From positions 454,710-514,709 of the forward strand of contig NW_019091390.1 in NCBI RefSeq assembly GCF_001949145.1: a DNA stretch of 60,000 nucleotides, given 5' to 3'. Made by a program: the position numbers and the translations under genes. Positions 1 to 12,400 of the stretch are shown here, piece by piece. This DNA comes from Acanthaster planci. Lineage: Eukaryota > Echinodermata > Asteroidea > Valvatida > Acanthasteridae. Positions within the stretch are counted from its first letter, which is position 1; each line of letters starts with the position of its first letter. The notes under the pieces are model-generated. The model saw nothing but the letters and a program-made list of their open reading frames with translations, was not told where the DNA came from and ran no database searches.

Positions 1-3000
1 CCTTTGACCTCATCAGCAGGACTTGATGAAAATATGACAAAATCTGACAAATTCAGGCAAATCTGCCACCTTTTTAAGTGGTGATTGAACAAAACATAGA
101 CATAGGCCTATGTGTGTGTTAAAACTTCAAACTTTGTTTGGGCACATTTACACTGTCTGTGTGTACCATATGCTGGTATGGTGCAGTACAAAAGGAGACT
201 GGGAACCAAACAACCATTTTCACATGCCCACTGTCAATCTCTGAGTAGTGGTGAGCTGTCTTGTTCAGAGGTTTACAGCGTGGTCTTGGTAAATCTACAT
301 CATGGCCCCACTGTTTGTAGGGAACCAGGGCCTTTGTATGTGAAGTGCACATTTCAAAGAACCTCAGGCACCCGTGCTAAGTTCAAATCCTCCCAGATTT
401 CTAGGTGGATTGTGGAGGATCTGACAAAGTTGACTTCCCAGCTTATTGATTTAATGATTATTTACGATTGAAATTCATCCTTGCAGCCCCCATAAAAAAA
501 TTATCATTCAGTACAATTCCACCAAAAAAGAAACTAGAAACCAAAAACAAGGTGTTGAACTGCACCTCAGACTGTGCATAAGATGTTTGTAATATTCAAC
601 TTAAACAGTACATTTAAATTTAAATGTCCACATTAGGGTACACTTTGCTTTAAAAGTTCAATTCATTCACGTCTGATCGATCATGCATTTTAACAGCACT
701 TTGCTGAACAATCTAGAAAAAAAAAAGAAATTAATGACTGGCATTGTGGAGCAATCAAACAGGAATGTCAAAGGTCGAGGGGAAAAAAATGTGATCAGTG
801 TCCTCAAGTGCGTAGTCAAAACAACATAAAATTTCTTCGGGAGTTGTTCCCGTATTCCCCCTCAGCCAATCTGTGATCTCGATACCATCTGGCAAGTTGT
901 CAATACAGTGATTGCTAAGTTGAAGTGGAAAGGGGGGGAGGGTGGCATTGTTTGTCTCTCCAGGGAGTGGTAGTGGGTTCATGGGTGTGCTTGGCACTAA
1001 TGTCCCCCCCTCTCCCTCATCCCCTGTTGTTAGATGAATGACCTTAGATCCATTTGGACATATCTTGGCTGATAATGCCGTCCATTTGTCAAGTAATGCT
1101 GAAATACACAAGTGATCTGTTTTTTTTTTGGCAAGGGGGAAAGAGGATTTTAAAAGCTGTTTCTCAGTTCATCTTCGAACTCAATAGGATGTGATTGGAA
1201 AATCCTCCTCTTGACAGTGTTGTCATGTTGTTTCAGACCAGTTCCCCCGGTTTTTTTAACCTACGTACCAGTTGTTTTTCTTGCATGATAAATATTGTGC
1301 AAGTTCCCTTTAAACAAGTAGCTAACAGAAAAGCATTAACATAAGCAGAAGGACTTTCAGTGGCAGGTGTTAGAAAAACTATTTGAAGTTGAAAGTCAAA
1401 CTGAATGTAATTCAAACATGGTAGACGATTTGTGTTGCAAGCTCTTGCTAAAAATACAAATAACTTTGTTGTTACTTATTCAGTTTCTTTTTAATGTTTT
1501 TTATCTGAATGGCATGTAGAGCTGGATACAAATAAGATGGAAGATACATTTATTTTCATATCCGTTGAAGTTTCAAAGTTTCTCAGAACAAATTGTTTCA
1601 TTCACACTTGTTACAAAGTGCTACAATGGCAATTCTAGGAAGTGACATATCAGGAGTAACATAATTTTGGAGCAGCATTAATGATGGTGCCCAAGACATG
1701 TTGAATGGGACAGATGGCTGGTAAGGGGATTTTTTTTTACAGATCTCCCCTCCACAACCCATCCTGTTGAGCTCTGAAAAGAGAAGGCTGGCCGACCTTT
1801 TGTTCTTGACCCCTCGCATTCCTAGAGTCTCTGTTTCAGCCATTAGTCAGTGTCTGGTCTTGATTTCCCCAGGAATCTGACAGCAGGTTGGAGTGATGGC
1901 TTCAAGGATTCAGGAGACTGTGCATCTGGGACATGTGGAATGGAGAAAGGGAAGGGGGGGCAGAGTTGGTACATGTATTCCTAAGGGGTGGGGGTGTGCT
2001 CTGCCCCCCCCACCCTGTCTGTTAGCCCCCTCCCCCAGTTGTAAATTCAAGTCTTGCTTGCTTATAGGGCATCTGTGAAGTACACTGAGTATTAAAGCAT
2101 TCAGCATTTAAATGTGCGGGAAGGTTTAGGGAATGAGTGGAGTTCTACCAACTTCCTTGGCATCCATCCAACTTTCTTGTGCTCCTCACAACTTTCTTAC
2201 CTATGTTCTTGCGTATTCTGATGTGACACAGGAATGTCTCCAAAGTTAAGGTTTTCTGTTTTTCCCAGAAATGATTAAAGCGGGAACAGAATTTATTGGA
2301 TAGTTGGGGAAATGACAGTCCACCCCCCCTCCCAAATGCAGGTAGGGTCAACCCTTCATCTCGACCTAAGATTTGGAGCAGTTGCACACCCGTAGCTTAG
2401 GAGTGAAAGCTTGGGCTGAACTGTCAAAAGGATGCCCAGTCATCCTTCACTGTCTCGCAGAGTTCAGTCTGTCGTCCGTTGAAAACTCCTGACACAGTGC
2501 GGGTTTTTTTTTATAGCTGACGTTAAAATTCTGCCAAGTGCATGTATCCCGGTAGGGGTCTGTAACGATTGGGGTCGGAGAACAGTGTCCTAGACCGGGA
2601 TCACCTGATGCCAGCAGGATGGGTCAACAGGTTAAAAAAGTTACCACATCGTGGGGGGAAGGATCATTTCTAGCTTTTTTCAGTCCATGTTATATATATG
2701 AGTACACGCTGGAAGAATTCCTTCAAAGCATGTCATTTGCTGGGCTGTGCGGTATGAACGGATGAAGGCTATCAGAGGGCAGAGCATTGATTATTATGAA
2801 GTATTTGTGGTAATGGAATTCACGATTTGTCAGAAGTGACTTTGGCACCTTAGCCTGGATGCCTGAAGAAACCTGTAGAGACGGGATAGTGAGAAGAAGT
2901 TACAGTTTTAGAGGTGGGAGGAAAACCCCAGAGGAATATTCTGGGTGATGCCCCTTAGAGTCAGGTAGAGAATGAAAATCCAGTCTACATGTGGACCGAG

Positions 3001-3448
3001 CCAGGAATCCAACCAGGGCTGCTTTCTAACGCGAGAGTGGGGCTTCTCTCAAGGAGTAGGTGAAAATGTCGCTTCCAACTACAGAATTGTTGGTTTATTA
3101 CTGGAATGGGTAGGCTTTTGAGGGGGTTGCACTTTTTGAGTGATCTCATGATGAGAAGCACTGACGGTGAGAAAAATGCAGGCGAAACGGGGATGGATAG
3201 CTCAGTTGTGTAGAGCAACTGATACAGCACGTGATGTTGCAGGCATGAATCCAGCTTCGGTTGTCAGTCTTTCCCCAGTTGGTTTCTTCTGTAACGTTTT
3301 GAAGTCCAGGAAATTTTTTCAAAGGTTTGATGAAATTACAGTGACAGGGTTTAATTATGCGGCTGACAGGCAAGGCTCCTACATCCACGAATTCTGGCAT
3401 GGCTCGAGTTCACTCACCTCGTTTCTTATCTCACTGGTCCTGTTCCAG
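1..3448. other. Presumed intron of the GLIS gene, upstream of the first visible exon
   Basis: No zinc-finger coding sequence is visible here, although fingers 1-4 of a GLIS protein must lie upstream of the exon at 3449. They are therefore probably left of the window. The stretch is non-coding in character, with homopolymer runs and G/C-run patches near 925-1015, 1955-2035 and 2320-2330. A tRNA-like SINE head lies at 3189. A minus-strand open frame at 755-1111 is discussed as a finding. Confidence 0.6.
3189..3262 (+). repeat. tRNA-derived SINE head
   Basis: The sequence begins like a tRNA (GGGGATGGATAGCTCAGTTG) with a good A-box at about 3198-3216. A degenerate B-box (GGCATGAATCC, 3242-3252) keeps the GAATCC core. 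It cannot fold as an intact tRNA and runs on into non-tRNA sequence, as expected of an old SINE whose body may reach about 3400. It lies just upstream of a GLIS exon, and an open frame through it is a read-through artefact. Confidence 0.55.
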
Positions 3449-6400
3449 AAACCCTATGCTTGCCAGTTACCCGGTTGCACCAAGAGGTACACAGACCCAA
3501 GCTCCCTGAGGAAGCACGTCAAGGCACACACTGCCAAAGACCAACAAGCAAGAAAAAAGGTAAAATCTATCACTCCTGACAATGAGCCCATTTCCAATTT
3601 GCAATGAAAGTTGTAAAAAAAAACTCATATTATTGTATAGGAGTTGATTATACATATATTTTAAGGGGACCCGACTAGTTGAAGAGCAGGTTTCAGAATG
3701 CTCAAGTTACAGCAAGCATAATAACTCACACGGAAACTCTGCTAGCATGACTGGCCACCCAGCCGTGCTTCGTGTCATGTACACATACGCGTAAAACAGT
3801 GCATAGGACTTTGTGATTAAAACCGAGGGCGTAGACTTATTGTGTTACATACATTGTTTGTGGTCAGCTGCGGACGCGAGATGAGTTTGGCCATCCCCAG
3901 GACATTCTGACCGACTGCCTGACCATTCAGCCCCTCCACCCCATGTCTCTTGCCGATAGCCCCATGGAGTTGAGCGACAGTGGGCTTGGGAGATCGCCCC
4001 ACTCATCCATGGCCGGCACCTCGTCCGACATGTACCCAAGTAAGTATCCAGTTCATCAACTAATAAGTTAGGCAATCAGTGTTTGTGTACCTAGTTCAGT
4101 AAAATGGCCTACCTTGATGCACTTCCAAACCTAGTAACTCTCTGTGAACATTCTGATGAACAATAGGTCAAACAAACATTGGCGTAAACCAATTATGGCT
4201 TTTGAAACTTTTCTTTGACAAGTAAATAATGCATAGTGGCTTGGAGAATTCTGCAGTATATTGCTAAATGTACATGGTTTCTTATTTATTATTTTGCTTT
4301 TCAGATTGATCGTGAGGTCAAATTTGATAATTTTTCTATCTTGCTATGGAAGTTCTTGACTTGTGCATTTAGATATTTTGATGGGTACCTTTTAAGACCA
4401 GTGTTGACTTCTCAGGTTGTCTTAAAAGCCTTTTACTGTAGTAAAGTAATGGTTAAAAAAATGTCAAAATTTCAGTTATTAATGCTGAACTCCAAGGCAA
4501 AATTATGTTCAGAAAATACGTGTTTCTTGAAAAAAGCAAGAGAGGGAAACTATGGGTTTCCCCAGATATCCTCATCTAGTTTGCATATCTGCATGATGTA
4601 ATGGTGCACAATACCCATGCTCCGTCCGTCATGTGTCCTCCTGGTGTCTCCCTCAGACATGTTCTCCAGTGCCCACTCCAGTCGCAGCGGCACTGCCACG
4701 GGAGCCTCCAGCTACAGCAACCACCCGTCGCCGGTGCACAGCATGCAGGGCAGCCCCCACAATGCCAACTCTCACTCCATAGGGGCCCTGGAGGACAACC
4801 GAGACAGGTATGCACCCAATCAGAAACACCAGGTCTTTCCTTCCGAAATTGGAGCCAGTGATTCTGCTGGGGGGGGAACAAGTAGACACAGACAATGTAC
4901 GGGAATTGTGAGATTTCGTAGATAAGAATTTGTTGCAACCCGTTGCACCTTTTTCCAACTCAAAAGTAAATTGAAATGCGCATTATTAGCTGTAAGTGGG
5001 GTTAAGTTTTATGTTTGTTTTCCCCTCAAAACTGGCCCTGTTTTAGAGTATTAACATTACATACAACAAGTTCAACAAAGTTTGATCAACAGCTGTAGGA
5101 GGAGGTTCCAAAATTTCCATGCTTTTCATGTCTTTACTGAAAGGTATCAGTCGGAAATGAAACGATTCTTGGCTTTTTTTTCCCTTCTCTTTAGCAGGGT
5201 AGGTATGTACCCACATCCTCCAATGAGCGCCGTCAGTCCCACGAGGCGGACCTTCCCTCCAACTCTACTCCCGAGGAGGATACCTCAGGGACTCAGCTCC
5301 ATCCCTCTCAAGCCCCGCCCACCCACGACCTCCCCAGGTAAGAACCCCAGTGGCATTTTCCTTCTCCCTCCCCCGGGGTCTGCTCTTGTTCACACCGGAT
5401 GTGCGTATCCCTGATGGAGTTGTGCAGTGTCCGCCCATCTTTGGCCTATTGAAAGGATTGTTGAGTAGAAAAATATCATCAAGTGATTTGTGTACTGAGC
5501 CAAATTTGGCTTGGAACGTTATCCACCCTGAGTTGAGGCGCACCCTCACCGGCAAAAGAGAGACAAGCCGGGGGGAAGTTTTCCTACTGAGGTCATGTAC
5601 ATGTATGTGCCCGGCGCACACGCAGAGACCATACATTCCCACATATATTGGTTGTCCGTACTCAGCGCACGCCTTGTGCCAAACACTCATAAACCTGCAC
5701 GCTCAATGGGTGAGTTCTCATCAAAGTACCAACGTTTCCATGTGAAAACTTGCCCTCTCTTGCTCCCACTCAGAGTGGATTCTAATGCCTGTCATTTTAG
5801 CTGGTAACCTGTTTCAACTCATAGCTTCGTGCAACAGATGTGCTGTGACAATCATTATGGAACCATTGCAAAAATCTTGCAGTTTCTCCAATGTCTCAAA
5901 AATGACTTGGCCAAAGTGTACCACTTCCCTCTGTTCTATTACTAGACTCTTGAAGAGGTTTGTTTTCCAGTTTGAAACACTCAAAGTATTCAGCAGGTGC
6001 CAGCCAGCTGAGTCAAACTGTGGAGATTCTGAGAAGAAGAAATTATTTAATAGCCTGGAATCAGTAATGGGCAGTGCATTTTTTGCAGTATATGTACGTA
6101 TTGGTTTTCGGTTGGTTAGCAAATTTCTCTATATGTCCAGCCCACCCATGTCCAAGCACAGGCGGGACTGGCTGTCCTCAGGAAAGCATTTATAAATAAC
6201 TCTTTGATTCTCGCAAGATATATTTAGCTGTTGTCAGAAATGAGAGGGAAAAAAAAATCTGAAACATCTGCTGACTGACCCCAAGTCCCCTTTCATTGAC
6301 AGCTTTCTAGCTATATGATTTATCAGCCCATGCGCATTTGAGCTTGTACGGTAAGATTTCAAAGTTCTCGAACACCTAACTGTACATGTACATAGACACT

Positions 6401-9400
6401 GTGTACACAACAGTGCTCCCTTTCGAGCGCGGACCATAAATATCACCAAAGCTACATACTTCAAACAAGCTGTTGCCATGGTCACCGCTAACTGACGTCA
6501 TCAAGCCGGCAACCGGTTACCTGGAATGGGCCAGCAATGCCAGCCTCATTACTTGCATAAACAAAAGCATCTTTGTTCTGCTTAGGCGAGTGATATAGGG
6601 GCGGGCTTAACTTGCCACTGACCCGGACAGGCTGGATTTTTCGGGAGAACATTGTGACTCTGGCTCTCGATGGGTGATTTATCTGTTTCGGGAAGGTTAT
6701 GAGGGTGAAACTTTGGGCGGGAATAAATTGTAGTTTGTTCAGATTTTTATGAGTGGCTTCAGGAATACAGTGTTCATGTATCACCCCAGACAACGATAAG
6801 ACAATCAGGGGAAAAAATCTGTCTGAATGTAGACACAGTTTTATTATCTGTTCATAAAGTACAACGGCAGTTTTATACCGTTTCACTTTCACTGTTAGCG
6901 CACTTTGTTGTTCTGCAGGCTTAAAACTGGAGTATTGTTTTAATGGAGGCACAAAAGTATCACAGGAATATTTTTAAATGCCAAAATTTAGGCTTGCATT
7001 GCTTGCTTGCAAATTGACTTTTTAAAGTACCTTGATAGACTTTGATTTGTCCCTGTTCAATTGAACTTTTGTAAATGTTGTGCTGGATATAAATGGAAAA
7101 TATTTTTGATTGACAGGTCATGATTATCCATTCTGAAAACTTAGTGAGTTTCAGAAATCTTGTGAATGTTCAGTGTAGATTTTATTTGGCATGCAAGCTG
7201 GCCGGAGGTTATTGTGGAAAAAAAACCTTGCCAAGGCCTAGATAGCTTGGTTTCCAATTAAAATGGTCAGAATAGTTCCCTGTGTGTGGCTCCCTGTCAG
7301 CCTATAATTAAAGTGGTTTTTGGATTGGGCTTGCACTTTATGGCATACGTTGGCCTTCAGCGTAACATTGCTGCAGAAAAAAAAAGCACAACCAAAGAGG
7401 CATAATGGTCCCAAAAAAAGTTTTATTTTTATGCTGTCGGTTTTCAGGTTTCATCTTTTGAGTGAGACAAAGAATGAAAGTAGCGTTGGCAATTTTCGCA
7501 ATTCAAAAATGGGTCGGAGGCAATCTGAATCTCACTTTTAATTCAGCAAGTATCTGTGCCAATCTTAGGACGGTTATTTTGATAGAAAGGGCTGAAAAGA
7601 TCAGCTCGTCAGGGTATTTAGTATGCGCATATGTTTTAGAGTCGCTTGCCTTCGGTCGCACAACATTGCACCAGAGGCCCAATTCATTTGGTTTTCTGTG
7701 GAAGAGACAAACAGAAAAACTGCAAACATACCGGTATGACACAGGCATCAGGATCCTGAAAGGAAGGCAGCCAGGGGCCGTTTGTCACCCCTATTATTAA
7801 TTAGGATTTTAGATTGGACTTGACACCATCAGGGAGTTGTCTGCCCAGTTGTTTTCATCGAAAGTGCAAAAATACTTGTTGCAACTTGATTCACAGGTGA
7901 ACGAGTTTGCCTCTCCCAGTCAGGGGAGGTGTGACTGGTTTGGGAGACATGTTGGATGACAGAATTTCCCAAGCCAGTATTTGAAATCTGCAAAATTTTG
8001 TTTCACAGGAGTTGAGCTGTAAACCATTTTTTGGGGGGGTTGGTCTGATCTTGTCAGGCCTAGCTACTGGCGATGGTTTTAAGCAAGACTGATACACTTC
8101 AGTGATACATGTACATGCTTTGTACTGGCTATCTAGGTTACAGGGACAAAAATTAAAAAGTGGAAGATCAAAGTGGGTTAAATTCTTTCAAATAATCTCC
8201 GTTCATATCCCCTTTTCAAGAGCTGTAGCTTAGGTACAATTATACAGCAGCAAAAAGACAACGACAAAATCACTAATTCACCGACATTGCCATTGGGCCC
8301 TGTACAAACTTGTCTATCAAGTGAATAATTGTGCGAAATATCCAGAGGCCTTTTTAAAGTGCCTGAGTGACTGATCCTCAGTGGAAGGAAAAATCTTCAA
8401 AATGAACTAGCTGTCAAGAAAGTGAGAGCGTGGGCCGCAAGTGTGAAAAGACTCTTATACCAGTCCCCGATGTCGCCTGTCCATTTAACTGGCCTTGTGC
8501 ATTGGATCGCTGGTTGTTGAACCTCTTTTCCTCTGTCAAGGTCACTTCAAGGGGTAGAGGACAAATCGCCGATTTGAATGGGCCATTCAAAGCTTTTTAA
8601 TTTTTTGTTTGCCGCATGAGAGATTTGTAATTGCATCTAGAAGTAATATAATTGTGAGTGTGACGATCGGATGTGAGATTTCTTCTGACGTCGAGGGAAA
8701 TTTGGGGGAAATTTGTTTTTTTTAGGCTTGTCCATTTTCACACAACTTTTATATTGTTGATATTAAATCGATTGCCAGGTGCTCCTTTTGTGGATAATGG
8801 GTTCCTGTGGATACTGAAGTTAGTGAAATGGAAAGCCACTTAACGTCAAGTTCTCAACTTGATCATCACCAGATGAGAGCAAGTTATGCGATGATTGAGA
8901 GGACTTTGTAGGCTTACAAAAGATTTGGAATTGAATTTATGTTTAGAAAGGATAATAATCTATCTAGCTGGGGCTCAAGGAAGTGTCTTAAGTTCGTCAT
9001 CAATTCAGTTTCACTTTGCATGGTTTTCCTGTTCAGGTCACACATTTATGTGTCAAAAGAAGGTGTTTTTCTTTTTTTACAGACCGCTTACTGTGGGATG
9101 TGTCTGGGAACAGAATGCTTGGGGAAAAACCAATTCTTTAAAAGGGGGTTGCTCTGTGGGAACTTCAGCTGGAGGAGTTCTCACTCGATGGAGATTAGCT
9201 TCTGTGGGCTGTAATTGTCCGCCCTGGCCCATGAAAGGCTTCGAAGCCGGCAACACCTCCAATCACGTGTAATCGCATTGTGTCCCGTGTGGTACTTTGG
9301 ACAGGATAATGGCCCGACACCCTGCCTTGAACAATGGCCAGTCACCTGATGTTGCCCAGTTCCCATCGGAAACAAAACAATATTTTTCTCTTCATGTCAG

Positions 9401-12400
9401 GAAAATGAAAGTTTGATTTAATGTACAGCGTGAGAAAACTCTGCGTATGTATGTATTTGACTCTCGTGGGCCCAGTGATGTACAGCACTAGGTTCAAAAA
9501 ATCAAGGTCAGACAGGTTTTTCAGCAAGGAGAGAGGTTTGTTTCAGCAATTGGTGAGCCTCTAATATATTGTTAGAACACCCTGGGACCTGATTGTTGAC
9601 TGTGTCCAAAAGTTGAGGCTATGGCTAGAGGTCTGTTGAAGCCACTGGCTTCCATAAGCCAATCCTTCACAGTCGATTTCTCCTACAGTTTTAGAAAGGA
9701 AGTGCATTTTGATGGTTCCAGTAGTGATGGATGCTCACATTCTGAAGAAATTTGGTCGTAGGATTTTGAGCTGTTTGGTTTTGAGGAAACTTTGCAAAAA
9801 ATACAGAACAAGGCACAAGAATTAACTGCATTGTGAGTATAACATTGTGTGGGAATTGTTTCTCCTTTTGTTGAGCGTCTGTTTTCGGCCGGATGAAAGA
9901 GACAGCCGAGGAATGGTACAAACTTTTCACATCACCCACCTTTTTGCGGCAAGTACGGAAAGGGATGGGTGTTTATTTTCTTTCCCCTCTTCCTAAACCT
10001 TGGTCATTGTGGAGGCCCGACCGACCGTGACAGGGAATTTTCAGACTGAACCTTTGCTACAATGTGCCCCAGAAAATCTCTCAGAAGTTGAAATAAAAAG
10101 TTCATCAAATGACCCACATTTGCAGGTCGTACAGTTTGTGGAAATGAGTATTAACAACCTTTGCTGAGGTGTTCTAAGCTCCACGGGCAGTGACGCCGTG
10201 CCCTACATTCTTGGCCTGTTCTAACCAAATGAGTCTGAAATCAACCAAAACTTGTTTTGAGTTACAGTCCCTTCCACAGATTGTTTCATAGTGGAAATCA
10301 ATAGGAACAGCCTTCGTGTTCACCCATATCACAACCCCGGGTTATCGGACCAGACAGCTCCTCTGATCCCATTCATGGGATAGTAAATCCGGTGCTGGGA
10401 ATATTCATGTATAAAGAAAGCTTTCTTGAAACTCCTGCGAGGGACTGTTAGATTTAGTTTCTCCCTCCCTTGATGATTTGTGGGTTCTAGAGTCTTACTA
10501 GGAGAATTGGAACAATCTACAAGATTGATCCTCACTGAAGAATCCCACAAGCTACCTGACAGTTTAAATGTCTCATGGGTTTCATTGCAACAAGCGTAGA
10601 ATAGAATTCGCCCTGTGGAAGTCTCAGCAATTCTTTTCTTAATTTTTATTTTTATTTATTTATTCGTTTTATTTTTTTGCCTATAATGGAGATTCAACTA
10701 TGACCAGCCGTCAGTCCAAAAGCAGAATAGTTCACAAAATGTTCAAAAATATCTCTACCAAATAATAAATACATTTGCTATAGACCAATCCAAGGAGATG
10801 CCATAACTGCAGGGATGCCGCAAGAATACGCATATACTTGGACATGATGCTCACATGCGTTTGGCAAATCACAATACCCTATTGGTTGGAGTGGCACGTA
10901 ATGCATATGTTCCACCTGTCCACGAACATTGTGCCACCATAGTAATGGCTTCTAATTCAGGTTGTCAAATTGCACTTTAATATATCTAGCTGACTTTGTC
11001 CATCCTTATCTGCCCCAAGCTGAAGTGCACCCCCAATAGGCGAAAGAAAGACAGATGGTTACAAGTGGGTTCTTGCACACTTTCTGCATGTACGCAAAGA
11101 CCATTCAAGCCTGAATAAATTAGTTACGCGTACTCAGTGTGTTCGGTGTAAAACATGCATATACTTGTATGCCTCATGGTGCTCCTATGTGGTGAATACC
11201 CCAAAAATAAGCCCTCCTTTGTTCTGCGCGGAGCGGATAGAGACAACATTGCTGCTGTTGTTGCATTATGCTGCCAAAGTAATGGGTTTGTTAATTTAGC
11301 AATGCCTATGGAAGTAGGTCAGCAAGTTTGTAGTAGCACTTACATTGTTTAGCATCATTGAAACCAGAAATTCATTTGTTATCTTATCAATCACCAAGTC
11401 TTAAAATAGCACCCCTCAGAATGCCCAGAATTGACCTAATGCAGTGATCTGTTTTGGTTCACTGTGGTTCTTGGCAAGCAGCTCGTTGAAGACTTTTTTG
11501 CTTTCCAAGAAATGCCTGTTTTTGCCCGTGCGCCATTTTGTGGTTTTGCCTGAAACCGGTTGGCTTTGGACTTGGACTAAGCTTCGAGATTGCCAGCTTG
11601 GTGCAAATACAGTGTGGTACATGGGCTGATGCATAGGCAGATTCATTGAAACTACAGGTGGTCACCAAATGAGGTTGTTCCCAACTTCAGCTTTCAATTT
11701 TATTTCTTTGCAGCCCAAACCGTGCCAGATTTCTAGGCTGAATGCACGTGTGTGCGTCGTTTAACCTCGCCAAGAGCACGCGTGTGTGATCCAGTTGCCA
11801 CACCACCAGACCTTAGGAGGCATTCTTCCGCCTGTCTGTTGGGCGTCTGGGCCAGCCCAGTTATGAAAAAAGGGCCTTGATCTTACTCAACAGAATGTCT
11901 TCACATTGACTGGTAGCCAAACATGGCAGACAGGCCCAGGGTTTATGAAACCCGAGCCTGGTGTATCTGTCAGTTGTTCATAAAAACTTGGCCATGACCC
12001 CCGTAGATGCATACCTCCTGAAAAAATAGGGGAGAAGTATGCCGGGTGTGTGCCAGAGTGTGAGGGCATTGCATACTGTTGTCTGCGGTCTCTCTGGCCT
12101 AGCCTTTAATTGAAGGCTTCTGAGACTGAACCTTGAAATGGCTCGTAAGGACCACCGAGAGCAGAGCAGCTTTTTGAGACCGTGTTGCTTTCCAATTTTT
12201 GCCATTTTGGTCTCATTTTGGACTCCAAAATGGGAGTGACATAGTTGCAGATAGGCAGGCAGTTATATCATTTGCATAGAGTGAGTGAAATAACAAGCTC
12301 GGGAAATATAATACCTTCGTCCTGGGATTTGGGAATGTTTTGTCTGAGACGTTTAGCTGCAGGGCATCTCTCGCTATTAAGAAACTGAGAGATCAGGCTA

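Noticed and set aside
3189-3262. Functional tRNA gene
   Set aside because: The anticodon arm and acceptor stem do not pair, the B-box is degenerate, and the sequence continues into a SINE-like body.
3167-3448. Open frame extending the GLIS zinc-finger exon upstream with a Met start
   Set aside because: It reads through a TTCCAG acceptor at 3448 into intron and a SINE head. GLIS fingers 1-4 are not encoded there, so this is not the real N-terminus.
5265-5690. 141-codon minus-strand open frame overlapping a GLIS exon
   Set aside because: Its first part is the antisense of the coding exon and the rest is intron. No family resemblance.
6488-6952. 154-codon minus-strand open frame in the GLIS intron
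   Set aside because: No domain, no plausible splice context and amino-acid content resembling translated non-coding DNA. Several frames of this length are expected by chance in 60 kb.
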